DNA from: Bacillota bacterium
GTDB taxonomy: Bacteria > Bacillota > Clostridia > Christensenellales > Aristaeellaceae
Reading direction: 5' to 3'
Assembly: GCA_023421395.1 (NCBI GenBank)
Contig: JAEZTL010000041.1
Location: 62,001 to 126,000 of the forward strand
Length of the DNA stretch: 64,000 bases
Positions within the stretch are counted from its first letter, which is position 1. Every line of letters begins with the position of its first letter. Of the stretch, positions 8,530 through 16,742 are shown one piece after another. The notes below the pieces were generated by a model, which did not search any database, was not told the DNA's origin, and was given only the letters and a program-made list of their open reading frames with translations. A program made the position numbers and the translations under genes.

Positions 8530-8591
8530 TTCGCCACCTCCACAGCAACCAAAGTATTGCCTGGGAGGTTGGCTTTCATGCCCATTGCGAC

Positions 8592-8622
8592 AAAAAACGC
8601 CGCCTTTGTAAAAAAGGCGGCG
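8592..8622 (-). terminator. Second terminator of the lipase transcript
   Basis: On the minus strand a 9-bp stem (CGCCGCCTT and its complement) with a 7-base loop is followed by six T residues. Confidence 0.8.
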
Positions 8623-8630
8623 AACCGGGT

Positions 8631-8670
8631 TTCAAAAGCGGAGAAGGCGACTGCCTTCTCCGCTTTTGAA
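8631..8670 (-). terminator. Long hairpin after the lipase gene
   Basis: An 18-bp perfect stem with a 4-base loop begins 12 bases after the lipase stop codon and precedes the T-run terminator at 8592-8622. The two hairpins in tandem insulate sigG from upstream readthrough. Confidence 0.7.
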
Positions 8671-8681
8671 TGATTGAAGCA

Positions 8682-9620
8682 CTACCCCTTCCCGCTTCCC
8701 CCGCCGGCCGTACTCTCTGCCAAAAACGAGGCGATGGCGGCGTACACAAGTTCCCGACGCGGTTCGTTGAGGATTTCGTGGCGCATCCCGTCGTACACCT
8801 TCACCTTGACGTGCGCGTAGCCGATGTTACGCATCAAATTGGCGGCTTCGCTGAGCTTTTCCCGGCTGACCATGCAGGGATCGTCGCCGCCAGACAGGAA
8901 CAGGATTGGGATGTTCATTGACGGCTTTGCCCAGCCCTTCGGGCTGTAGGCGTCCATGAGCAGGCGCCGCAGCGCGGCGAAGCCGTCGACTGTGAAGAGG
9001 AATCCGCACAGCGGGTCCCGGTCATAGGCGTCCACGGAGGCCGTGTCGGTATTGAGCCAGGAAAAGGAGGACGCCGGATTTTTGACGCCGCGGTTGAAGT
9101 TTCCGAAGAATAGCCTGTCCACCAGACGGCTGCGATACCTGACGCCTTTCACGCGGCCGATTCCCGATATCAGAAGCCCCGCCGGCGCTACCGCCGCCTG
9201 AAAGGACGGCGAGCCCGACAGAATCAGCGCGCTCAGATCCGGATAACGCTTCAGGTACGCCCGGGCGACCAAAGAGCCCATGCTGTGCCCCAGCATGGCC
9301 AGCGGGAGTCCCGGCCATCTTTCCCGCGCGTAACCGGATACTTGGCGCACGTCCTCCACCAGTGATTCCATGCCGTCTGCGCCGAAATAGCCCAGATCAT
9401 CCGGACCCTGGATGCTCTCGCCATGACCGCGCAGATCCTGGGCGATCGAGGCAAAGCCCAGACCCGCCAGATACTCCATCAGCGGCGCATAGCGTTCCTT
9501 GTGCTCGGCCATGCCGTGAACGATCACAAGGATCCCCTTCGGATTTTCGGGAACGGTCGATAGAAGGCGGAGAACAAGTCCGTCGCGGCCGGAAATTAGG
9601 CTCGTTCGTTCGGTGGTCAT
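8682..9620 (-). CDS. Monoglyceride lipase / lysophospholipase-like hydrolase
   Basis: A 312-residue soluble alpha/beta hydrolase of the PldB/monoacylglycerol-lipase group. Family marks in order: VHGMAEHKERY (oxyanion region), DLRGHGES, the nucleophile elbow GHSMGS, the acid in FLSGGDDPC, and the catalytic histidine in YDGMRHEILNE followed by V-x-x-x-I-x-x-F-L. It probably releases fatty acids from monoacylglycerols or lysophospholipids; the exact substrate is unknown. It lies about 80 bases downstream of prs, beyond a strong terminator, and ends at two terminators, so it is probably transcribed alone. Confidence 0.88.
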   Translation of the reverse strand: MTTERTSLISGRDGLVLRLLSTVPENPKGILVIVHGMAEHKERYAPLMEYLAGLGFASIAQDLRGHGESIQGPDDLGYFGADGMESLVEDVRQVSGYARERWPGLPLAMLGHSMGSLVARAYLKRYPDLSALILSGSPSFQAAVAPAGLLISGIGRVKGVRYRSRLVDRLFFGNFNRGVKNPASSFSWLNTDTASVDAYDRDPLCGFLFTVDGFAALRRLLMDAYSPKGWAKPSMNIPILFLSGGDDPCMVSREKLSEAANLMRNIGYAHVKVKVYDGMRHEILNEPRRELVYAAIASFLAESTAGGGSGKG

Positions 9621-9654
9621 CCGATCCTTCCTCTCTTGTTATGGAGCGCCGCAT

Positions 9655-9692
9655 TAAAACCCGCGGGGGCGCGGCCGTGCCGCGCCCCCGCG
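9655..9692 (-). terminator. Intrinsic terminator of prs
   Basis: A 14-bp very GC-rich stem with a 3-base loop is followed on the minus strand by GTTTTAAT, directly after the prs stop codon. Confidence 0.8.
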
Positions 9693-9703
9693 TCTGTCGA
9701 GGC

Positions 9704-10702
9704 TTATTCGATGCAGGCCAGATCGATACCCGCCTGGACGATGTCTTCCGGCAAGCTGGAGAACATGGCGTTGATCGACTGACTGTTGTAGAAGCGGATG
9801 ATGGTCTCCGCAAACATAGGCGCCACCGAAACCGTGCGGAACTTCGGATGTCCGCAGATGGTCGGGTTGAACACGGTATCCGTAGAGAGCACTTCGTCGA
9901 TGGGGCTTTCGTCAATCAGCTTGACCCCCTGCGCCGACACGATGTTGTGGCTGAGCATGGCGCGGATGCGCTTGGCGCCATGGGCCTTCAACGCGTAGGC
10001 CAGGTTGACCAGTGTGCCGCCGGAGGTGGTGAAGTCGTCTACGATCAGCGCGTTCTTGCCATCCACATCGCCCAAAATCTCGAGAACCTGCGGGTTTTCG
10101 GAATGATCGGTGCGCTGTTTGTCGCCGATGGCCACCGGAAGATTCAGAAGCGCGCCAAACTTGCGCGCCTGCTTGGCGAAGCCTGCGTCCGGCGATACCA
10201 CCACGGTGTTTGAAAGGTCTTCGCGCTTCATGGTTTCGCACAGCATCGGCATCGCGTACAGATGGTCCATCGGGCGCTTGAAGAAGCCCTGTACCTGCGG
10301 CGAATGCAGGTCCATCGTGATAAAGCGGTCGCAGCCGGCCAGTTCCATCGACTCGGCGCACACGCGGGCGCGGATCGAAACGCGGGGTTCGTCCTTCTTG
10401 TCGCCCTTGGCGTAGCCGAAATAAGGCATCACCAGCGTGACGGACAGCGCGTTCGAGCGCTTGAGTGCGTCCACAAAGAACAGTATCTCGACAAACTCGT
10501 CGTTGGGGTTTACGCCGATTGGCTGTACGAAGTAGACGTTGCGATCGCGCACGGATTCGTTGACCCGAACGAACGTGTTTCCGTCGGAAAAGCGAACCAC
10601 CTGCGAGGCGCCCACCCTGCGCCCCATGTATCGACACATCCGCTCCGCGAACGCGTGGCCACCGCTGCCCGCGAAGACGGCAATATTGGAATCGGCAAAC
10701 AC
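9704..10702 (-). CDS. prs: Ribose-phosphate pyrophosphokinase
   Basis: Makes PRPP from ribose 5-phosphate and ATP for purine, pyrimidine, His and Trp synthesis. The 332-residue sequence has the ATP and regulatory loops (VMPYFGYAKGDKKDEPRVS), the LDLH-like motif MDLHSPQVQGFF, the VVSPDAG loop and the PRPP-binding signature VDDFTTSGGTL. The loop reads GDKKDEPR rather than the usual RQDRK-type, a divergence also seen in some other clades. The start is a GTG with an AAAGGGG site. It follows ridA by 58 bases and feeds the same nucleotide network as hpt, punA and deoB upstream. Confidence 0.94.
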   Translation of the reverse strand: MFADSNIAVFAGSGGHAFAERMCRYMGRRVGASQVVRFSDGNTFVRVNESVRDRNVYFVQPIGVNPNDEFVEILFFVDALKRSNALSVTLVMPYFGYAKGDKKDEPRVSIRARVCAESMELAGCDRFITMDLHSPQVQGFFKRPMDHLYAMPMLCETMKREDLSNTVVVSPDAGFAKQARKFGALLNLPVAIGDKQRTDHSENPQVLEILGDVDGKNALIVDDFTTSGGTLVNLAYALKAHGAKRIRAMLSHNIVSAQGVKLIDESPIDEVLSTDTVFNPTICGHPKFRTVSVAPMFAETIIRFYNSQSINAMFSSLPEDIVQAGIDLACIE

Positions 10703-10760
10703 CTTGATTACGCCCCTTTCACTCTGAGGGAACCCAGCACTGCGTCATTTGTGGAATACA

Positions 10761-11141
10761 TCACAGCTTCGTCGCGGCAATGGCTTCGATTTCGATCAGC
10801 GCGCCCAATGGGAGCGCGGCAACCTGAACGCACGAGCGGGCTGGATAGGGCATCTCAAGGGCTTCGCCATAAATGGCGTTGACCTCCGAGAAGCTGGTCA
10901 GATCCGTCAGAAAAATCGTGACTTTCAAAAGGTTTGCCAAGGAGAGCCCCATCTCCTCCAGCACGGTTTTAATGTTGGCGATGGACTGGCGCGCCTGCGC
11001 GCCGATGCCCTCCGCCAGCTTGCCCGTCGCCGGGTCGACCGGCAGCATCCCCGAAAGATAGGCGGTCTCCCCCTGTATAACCGCCGTCGAATAGGGGCCT
11101 ACCGCCTTGGGCCCGCGCTCCGTCAGAAAAACCTTCTTCAC
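10761..11141 (-). CDS. ridA: RidA family enamine/imine deaminase
   Basis: A 126-residue RidA/YjgF/UK114 protein, a trimer that hydrolyses reactive enamines and imines formed by PLP enzymes. The fold's marks are present: AVGPYSTAV near the start, LSGMLPVDP, the long helix QARQSIANIKTVLEEMG, VTIFLTDL, and the C-terminal PARSCVQVAALPLGALIEIEAIA with the conserved active-site arginine. Length matches the family. It stands between vanW and prs on the same strand with its own GGAGGG ribosome binding site. Confidence 0.93.
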   Translation of the reverse strand: MKKVFLTERGPKAVGPYSTAVIQGETAYLSGMLPVDPATGKLAEGIGAQARQSIANIKTVLEEMGLSLANLLKVTIFLTDLTSFSEVNAIYGEALEMPYPARSCVQVAALPLGALIEIEAIAATKL

Positions 11142-11186
11142 CCATATCCCTCCGTATGTAATATTGCCATTTTAACCCCAGATATG

Positions 11187-12635
11187 CTAGGGAGCCAACG
11201 CCTCGTCCCGCTCGTGAATGCCCACCCAATAGACGGGTGCCGATGGATAGTAGTAATCCTCGTGCAGCTCATCGCGCTCAATCAGTTCGCCCGTCGTCCG
11301 GTCGTAGTAACTGATGAAGGCCCGGGACCTGGTGCCCATCTTGCCTTCGCTGATCAGCTCCATCTCGTCGGTGTAGTAGGCGTGTTTGCCGCTTGTGTCC
11401 TTTTTCTTCTTGACGGTGGTGGAGGCGATGTTTTTCTGAATAATCTCGCTCTCCAGCTTGATCTCATACTCCGTGGGCGCGCCGTAGATGTTTACCTGCG
11501 CCTTCTCGGTGTCCACGGTGGTAAAAATGTAGATGGTGGTGTCCCGGTTGTTGGTGAAAACCAGATCCTTGCCTCTGTCGCTGACGGTGGCGTCCAGGCT
11601 TGGATAAATGTAGCCGACAACCATCGTGTGCTGATAGCGGGTTTCCACGGTCATTCCCGCGCGCAAAAGCGCGTTGTAGAGGGTTGTGGAGGCCTGGCAC
11701 ACACCGCCGCCAATGCCCTCCTGCACAGTGGTTCCGGCGAATTCCGGCGCTTCCTTGAAGCCGTTCTCCAATGTGCGCTTGCCAACCACCTTGTTGAAAG
11801 AGATGGTTTCGCCGGGGTGTACCGGAAAGCCGTTGAACTTTTTAAGCGCGCGATGAATGTTGCTGGTGCGGTTCCGGGTGGAGGACTTGGTGTCGGTGGT
11901 GCAGGTTCCGATCAACTGCGTGGCATACTTCAGGTCTTCGGAGGAAGTGGCGGGCTTGACCACCTGCGCCACCAGTTCAATCTGGGGTGCGGAACCCTCC
12001 ACGATCACCTTGATGAGCGCCTCTTTGAGCGCGTCACCGTCCAGCGCCCGGCCGTCTGAAGAGGGGGTAATGGTCAGCTGTTCACCGGACTCAATGATGA
12101 CCGTCGCATCCACCGGCGCTACGTCGATTTCGCTTTTGATCTGCGCGACAAAATCATCCAGCAGCGCCCCGTCGTATATGAGTTCGCTGTTGAACGCCAC
12201 GGTATGGTCCTTCAGGTAACTCTGCTGCGAGCGTTTCTGAAAAAAGTTTCCGGTATGTCCAAAATTCCAGGCACGCGCGACCTGGCTGTTCACGTCCATC
12301 GACGCGCCCAGCATGGAGGGTGTGAGCGTCCAGCTTTTGTCTCCATAGGTGAGTGTGATGGCGTTCTGATTCAGCCTCTGATCCGCCATTTCAGTAACGG
12401 CCTTAAAACCCTCGTCATAGGAATAACCGCCCAGTGAAATGCCGTTGACATACACACCATTTAGAAAGACGTTGGGCTTGGACGAAATCCTGATGAAGGT
12501 GATGATGGCAATCACGACGGCGGCAACGACAAGCGCCATCACCCCCAGGCTCATCAGGCCACGAACCGCGGCGACGTTCTTTTTGCGGACAGAACGTCTC
12601 CTCTCGCTTTGCGTCATCAGATTGAACCCTTTCAT
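11187..12635 (-). CDS. VanW-family cell-envelope protein
   Basis: A 482-residue protein with a short cytoplasmic basic N-terminus, one membrane segment (about residues 27-50) and a large extracellular part. It holds two copies of a YoaR/peptidoglycan-binding-4-like domain (about 60-260) followed by a VanW domain (HPGETISFNKVVG, GIGGGVCQASTTLYNALL). The conserved cysteine and G-G-x-C-Q motif are intact. The family is linked to vancomycin-resistance clusters by name only; related proteins with G5 or YkuD domains act at the wall. The function here is unknown. No van ligase genes are adjacent, so resistance should not be inferred. Confidence 0.88.
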   Translation of the reverse strand: MKGFNLMTQSERRRSVRKKNVAAVRGLMSLGVMALVVAAVVIAIITFIRISSKPNVFLNGVYVNGISLGGYSYDEGFKAVTEMADQRLNQNAITLTYGDKSWTLTPSMLGASMDVNSQVARAWNFGHTGNFFQKRSQQSYLKDHTVAFNSELIYDGALLDDFVAQIKSEIDVAPVDATVIIESGEQLTITPSSDGRALDGDALKEALIKVIVEGSAPQIELVAQVVKPATSSEDLKYATQLIGTCTTDTKSSTRNRTSNIHRALKKFNGFPVHPGETISFNKVVGKRTLENGFKEAPEFAGTTVQEGIGGGVCQASTTLYNALLRAGMTVETRYQHTMVVGYIYPSLDATVSDRGKDLVFTNNRDTTIYIFTTVDTEKAQVNIYGAPTEYEIKLESEIIQKNIASTTVKKKKDTSGKHAYYTDEMELISEGKMGTRSRAFISYYDRTTGELIERDELHEDYYYPSAPVYWVGIHERDEALAP

Positions 12636-12787
12636 GCGATATGCTTGAGTATACCATAACCCCGGGCCCGTTGCATGGTTGCTGAGGTAAAATCCTCGCG
12701 CCCGAAGCCATGCGATCGCCCGATCTGCCCTTGGAAGGCGCGGGCCGGGAGACGCCGCCGAACGGCCCGTCTCCCGGCCGGAATTTT

Positions 12788-12812
12788 AAAGCCGCAAAAA
12801 AATTGCGGCTTT
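12788..12812 (-). terminator. Intrinsic terminator of ftsH
   Basis: A 10-bp stem (AAAGCCGCAA and complement) with an A-rich loop lies 8 bases after the ftsH stop; the minus strand continues AAAATTCC after the stem. Confidence 0.7.
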
Positions 12813-12819
12813 CATCAGC

Positions 12820-14766
12820 TTAAAACGCGGGCGCAGCGCCGGGCGCAATGTCCGCCGAGCCGGAATCTTCGTCCGGTCGGGCGCCAACAATCTTTAAAAA
12901 TTCCTCGCGGTCGATCTTTTCTCGCTGGATCAGCACGTCGGCCAGTTTGTCCAGCACGTCGCGGTGGGCCTTCAGGATGATCAGTGCGCGCTCGTAGCTG
13001 GAATCCAGCAGCCTGCGCACCTCGCTGTCTATCTGCGCATTGACATCCTCGGAGAATGTGGAGCGGGACTGGGAGAAATCTCGGCCCAGGAACACCTCGT
13101 GATCTCCGCCGAGGAAGATCGGACCCAGCTTTTCGCTCATGCCATATTCGGTTACCATGCTGCGCGCGATCTGAGTGGCGCGCTTAAGGTCGCTGGTGGA
13201 GCCGGTAGAAACATCGCCGAGCACCAACCGTTCCGCGCAATGACCGCCCATCATCCCGCTCATCTGCGCAAGCAGGCGAGCGCTGGAGATGTAGTTGACC
13301 TCCTTGTCCGGCAGATACATGGTGTAACCGCCTGCACCGCGGCCCCGGGGGATAATCGAAATTTCATGCACCTTGTCGCATTCGGGAATGTTGTGCATGA
13401 CGATCGCATGGCCTGCCTCGTGGTAGGCGACCAACTTCTTGTCGTCGTCGGTGACCTTATGGCTCTTTTTCTCCGGGCCTGCGCTGACCTTCGTGATGGC
13501 TTCCTCCAGAATGTCCATCGTAATGGTACGCTTGCCTGCGCGAGCGGTCAGGATCGCGCCCTCGTTCATGACGTTTTCAAGATCCGCGCCGGTGAAATAG
13601 GGCGTGCGCTTGGCCAGGATTTCCAGATTGACATTCGCGTCCAGCGGCTTGCCGCGGGCGTGGATCTTCAGGATTTCCTCGCGCCCCTTGACGTCGGGGT
13701 AATTGACCGTCACCTGGCGGTCAAACCGGCCGGGGCGCAGAAGCGCCGGGTCCAGAATGTCCGCGCGGTTGGTGGCCGCCATCACAATGACGCCTTCGTT
13801 GTGAGAAAAACCGTCCATTTCGACCAGCAGCTGGTTCAGCGTCTGCTCGCGTTCGTCATGTCCGCCGCCGAGGCCCGCGCCCCGCTGGCGGCCCACTGCG
13901 TCGATCTCGTCGATGAACACGATGGCCGGAGCGGCCTTTTTGGCCTGATCAAACAGATCGCGGACTCGGCTGGCGCCGACGCCGACGAACATCTCCACAA
14001 AGTCGGAGCCTGAGATCGTAAAGAACGGAACGCCTGCCTCGCCGGAAACCGCACGAGCCAGCAGCGTCTTGCCGGTGCCCGGAGGGCCCACCAGCAGTAC
14101 GCCCTTGGGGATGCGCGCGCCTACGTCGGTGAATCGCTTGGGATCTTTCAAGAATTCGACGATTTCGCGCAACTCTTCCTTTTCTTCATCCGCGCCGGCC
14201 ACATCTTCAAAGGTGACCTTATTTTTTGACGGGTCTGTGAGGCGGGCGCGGCTTTTGCCAAAACTCATTACGCCGCCCTTGCCGGAACCGGTCTGCTGGC
14301 GCATCATGAAATACCAGAAGACGCCAAAAAGCCCCATCGTCACGAGAAGCGGGACCCAGTCCATCCACCAAGGGGTTCCGGCTGGCATCTCGACGCGGAT
14401 CTTAAAGAAATAGTCCGCCGGGCTGACCTCGTCCACGGCCTTTTTCAGCCGCGCGGCGTAGATTGCGTTTACATCGGAATAGAACTGCTTTGCGTCATTG
14501 AGGGTGGTGATGATGTCATACCGCGCGCCGAACTCGGATTCAGGAATGTCGCTGTCCGTCTTGCGGGCGACCAGCATGTTCCCGGTGAGCATGACGTTGG
14601 AGACGCCGTCCTCTTCAACCAGTTTGAGCAGATCCGTATAGTCGAGCTTCGTGACGGTATCCCGGGTCCCGGAGCCAAACATATTGACCAGCAGCAAAAT
14701 TACCGCCAGCAGTACCAGGTACATCAGCGGCCCTTGCAGATATCGCATGAATTTGTTTTGATTCAA
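12820..14766 (-). CDS. ftsH: ATP-dependent zinc metalloprotease FtsH
   Basis: Membrane-bound AAA+ protease that degrades misassembled membrane proteins and regulators; in Bacillus it is also needed for sporulation. Two membrane segments flank a short extracytoplasmic domain; then come Walker A GPPGTGKT, Walker B IVFIDEIDAVG, the second region of homology, the zinc motif HEAGH and a downstream zinc-ligand region. The start is placed at TTG 14766 (MNQNKFMRYLQ), which has a GCGAGGG site 10 bases upstream. A longer frame to 14838 is rejected because that TTG is the -35 box of the promoter. It follows hpt and tilS, the usual clostridial order. Confidence 0.95.
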   Translation of the reverse strand: MNQNKFMRYLQGPLMYLVLLAVILLLVNMFGSGTRDTVTKLDYTDLLKLVEEDGVSNVMLTGNMLVARKTDSDIPESEFGARYDIITTLNDAKQFYSDVNAIYAARLKKAVDEVSPADYFFKIRVEMPAGTPWWMDWVPLLVTMGLFGVFWYFMMRQQTGSGKGGVMSFGKSRARLTDPSKNKVTFEDVAGADEEKEELREIVEFLKDPKRFTDVGARIPKGVLLVGPPGTGKTLLARAVSGEAGVPFFTISGSDFVEMFVGVGASRVRDLFDQAKKAAPAIVFIDEIDAVGRQRGAGLGGGHDEREQTLNQLLVEMDGFSHNEGVIVMAATNRADILDPALLRPGRFDRQVTVNYPDVKGREEILKIHARGKPLDANVNLEILAKRTPYFTGADLENVMNEGAILTARAGKRTITMDILEEAITKVSAGPEKKSHKVTDDDKKLVAYHEAGHAIVMHNIPECDKVHEISIIPRGRGAGGYTMYLPDKEVNYISSARLLAQMSGMMGGHCAERLVLGDVSTGSTSDLKRATQIARSMVTEYGMSEKLGPIFLGGDHEVFLGRDFSQSRSTFSEDVNAQIDSEVRRLLDSSYERALIILKAHRDVLDKLADVLIQREKIDREEFLKIVGARPDEDSGSADIAPGAAPAF

Positions 14767-14809
14767 GGTAGAGAATCCCTCGCTTTCCAAAGCGCGCAGT
14801 CTAACATGT

Positions 14810-14838
14810 ATTATATCAGCAGAGGCTCCTGAATTCAA
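14810..14838 (-). promoter_or_regulatory. ftsH promoter
   Basis: On the minus strand TTGAAT, a 17-base spacer and a perfect TATAAT. It lies just beyond the hpt stop codon, so ftsH has its own promoter besides any readthrough from tilS-hpt. Confidence 0.7.
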
Positions 14839-14847
14839 ACGCCGACG

Positions 14848-15390
14848 TTAGTCTTTTGTGTAAATTTCAGGCTTTAGAACACCGATTACGGGCAGGTTTC
14901 GATACAATTCCGCGTAATCCAGCCCGTAACCCACGACAAATTCATCCGGGATCACAAAACCCTTATAGTCCACATCCACGTGGGTGCGGCGGCGGTCGGG
15001 CTTATCCAGCAGCACACAGACTTTCATCGACGCCGCGCCGCGTGCGAAGAGCGTCTGTTTGAGAAACGCGAGCGACATGCCGCTGTCAATGATGTCCTCC
15101 ACGATGATGACGTGGCGCCCGTCGATGGGCTTGTCCAAATCCTTCATGATGCGGACGACGCCGGTGGAACGGGTGGCGCTGCCGTAGCTGGAGATCGCCA
15201 TGAAATCCATGCTCAGCGGGATGTCGATCGCGCGGATCAGGTCGGAAAAAAACACCACGGCACCCTTCAGAATACCCACCAGCAACAGATCCTTGCCGGC
15301 GTAATCACGGGAAATTTCCCGGCCCAGCCGGTCCACGCACGCCTGGATCTGGGTCTTATCGTAGAGAATTTCCTTCAGGTCGTTCATCAT
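14848..15390 (-). CDS. hpt: Hypoxanthine phosphoribosyltransferase
   Basis: A 180-residue purine-salvage enzyme that joins hypoxanthine (or guanine) to PRPP. The PRPP loop is VIIVEDIIDSGMSL, the catalytic flexible loop lies around SYGSATRSTG, and the C-terminal VPDEFVVGYGLDYAELYR (here IPDEFVVGYG) is typical of the family. The start is the first of two adjacent ATGs at 15390, with GGAGGGG six bases before it. It overlaps the end of tilS by 35 bases, suggesting translational coupling. The tilS-hpt-ftsH order is conserved in Firmicutes. Confidence 0.95.
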   Translation of the reverse strand: MMNDLKEILYDKTQIQACVDRLGREISRDYAGKDLLLVGILKGAVVFFSDLIRAIDIPLSMDFMAISSYGSATRSTGVVRIMKDLDKPIDGRHVIIVEDIIDSGMSLAFLKQTLFARGAASMKVCVLLDKPDRRRTHVDVDYKGFVIPDEFVVGYGLDYAELYRNLPVIGVLKPEIYTKD

Positions 15391-16669
15391 CGCGAGCCCC
15401 TCCATCGATCTTTGGTATGTATGTGAGTTCCACCGCTTCGGAATGTTCCGTAAGCGCCGCGAGGTTCGAAATGCCCACGCCCACCGCCCACAGTATTTCG
15501 CGGCCCTTCGCAAGTACAGGAACCCTGTCCCGAAGCGGCCGGTCGATCTTGCGGTCTGTAAAATAGTCAGACAGACTCTTGCTGCCGGAAGTTCCCAGAG
15601 GGCAAATCCTGTCGCCGTTCCTGCGCAGGCGCAACGCCGCGCCTTCCACCGCGCGAGCGTCCAGAACTTGGCGAAAGCCATTTCCGTATACCGGTCTGTT
15701 TTCACAGGACTGCGCGCGCAGCGAACCGAGAAACGTTGAAGGAGAAATATTTTCGTCAATCAGATAAAGCTTCGCGCCCGCCCGCTCGGCACTGATGCCG
15801 GCTGTGTGAACACGGCCGGAAGGCGCGAAATAGAGATCCGAGAGCCGGTTTAACAGACTGGAGTTTGTTTTGGGGAGCAATATCCGCAGCGCCCGGCGCA
15901 CCAGCGTTCTGTGCGCTCCCGCCACCTCAAGCGCATAGAGCCCGCCATCAATCCGCGCGCCGTTTGCCTCCAGAAAATCACCCGCGAGCGCATCCAGATA
16001 GTCCGATTCCTCTGCGGAAATCGCAGCGAAACGTCCCAGCGCCTCCGCCGCGCCCGGATACATGTCCTCCAAGACGGGGAAAACATCGGACCGAAGTCTG
16101 TTTCTCGGCGTGAACGCCATGGCGTTGGTGGCGTCAGTGCGCCAGTCCTGATTGCGGGATTCCAAAAACAGAACGAGGTCTTTTTTTCTTGCGTCCAACA
16201 GCGGCCGCACCCAGTGGCCTGCGCGCAAGCGTATGCCCGCGGCACCGGAGACACCCGCGCCCCGCATCAAGTGCATCAGGACGGTTTCCGCCTGGTCATC
16301 CAGATGATGGGCGGTGGCGATCACATCCGCGCCAGCAGCAAGCCGGGCGCTCTCCAGAAATGCACGCCGTGCATCACGGGCAGCGGTTTCAAGTCCTGCG
16401 CCGGAGGCCTTGGCAAGCGCGCGAACATCGGCGCCTCCCTCGACCAATGGCACGCCGATTCTCTCGCACAAATCACGCACAAAACGGGCATCCTCCCCGG
16501 ATTCGGGCCGAATTCGATGGTCGAAGTGCGCCACCGTAAGGCGGAGCATCCCGAGATTCGCGCGATCCTTCAGAAGCAAAAGAAGCGCGACCGAGTCCGC
16601 GCCGCCGGATACCGCGCATAACACATGCTCGCCCGGTTTGAATACATCCGACAGATGAACTGGCAGCAT
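15356..16669 (-). CDS. tilS: tRNA(Ile)-lysidine synthase
   Basis: Adds lysine to C34 of the tRNA(Ile) that reads AUA. The PP-loop ATPase motif SGGADS lies at residues 21-26, followed by the N-type ATPase core (VAHFDHRIR, TAHHLDDQAETVLMHLMRG) and a C-terminal TilS domain (KSLSDYFTDRKI). The length of 437 residues suits the full-length form. It heads a tilS-hpt unit with a GGAGGG ribosome binding site and a sigma-A promoter at 16707-16735; a short inverted repeat lies in the leader. Confidence 0.94.
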   Translation of the reverse strand: MLPVHLSDVFKPGEHVLCAVSGGADSVALLLLLKDRANLGMLRLTVAHFDHRIRPESGEDARFVRDLCERIGVPLVEGGADVRALAKASGAGLETAARDARRAFLESARLAAGADVIATAHHLDDQAETVLMHLMRGAGVSGAAGIRLRAGHWVRPLLDARKKDLVLFLESRNQDWRTDATNAMAFTPRNRLRSDVFPVLEDMYPGAAEALGRFAAISAEESDYLDALAGDFLEANGARIDGGLYALEVAGAHRTLVRRALRILLPKTNSSLLNRLSDLYFAPSGRVHTAGISAERAGAKLYLIDENISPSTFLGSLRAQSCENRPVYGNGFRQVLDARAVEGAALRLRRNGDRICPLGTSGSKSLSDYFTDRKIDRPLRDRVPVLAKGREILWAVGVGISNLAALTEHSEAVELTYIPKIDGGARDDERPEGNSLR

Positions 16670-16706
16670 GCTCCCTCCGATGCGTTCCAGTTAAAGAACG
16701 CATTCT

Positions 16707-16735
16707 ATTGTACCGAAAAAACGCACACATTGCAA
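16707..16735 (-). promoter_or_regulatory. tilS promoter
   Basis: On the minus strand TTGCAA, a 17-base spacer and TACAAT. It begins within 10 bases of the dacF stop codon, separating tilS-hpt from the sporulation string. An 8-bp inverted repeat (16680-16687 and 16696-16703) lies in the leader. Confidence 0.6.
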
Positions 16736-16742
16736 GGGAGAA

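Noticed and set aside
11187..12635. Vancomycin resistance from the VanW-family gene
   Set aside because: VanW-domain proteins are common wall proteins; no vanA/B-type ligase or vanHX genes are present.
14767..14838. N-terminal extension of FtsH
   Set aside because: The upstream TTG is the -35 promoter box and has no ribosome binding site; the extension does not resemble FtsH.
15391..15759. Extension of hpt far into tilS
   Set aside because: The added residues read the tilS gene in the wrong frame; hpt begins at 15390 after a good ribosome site.
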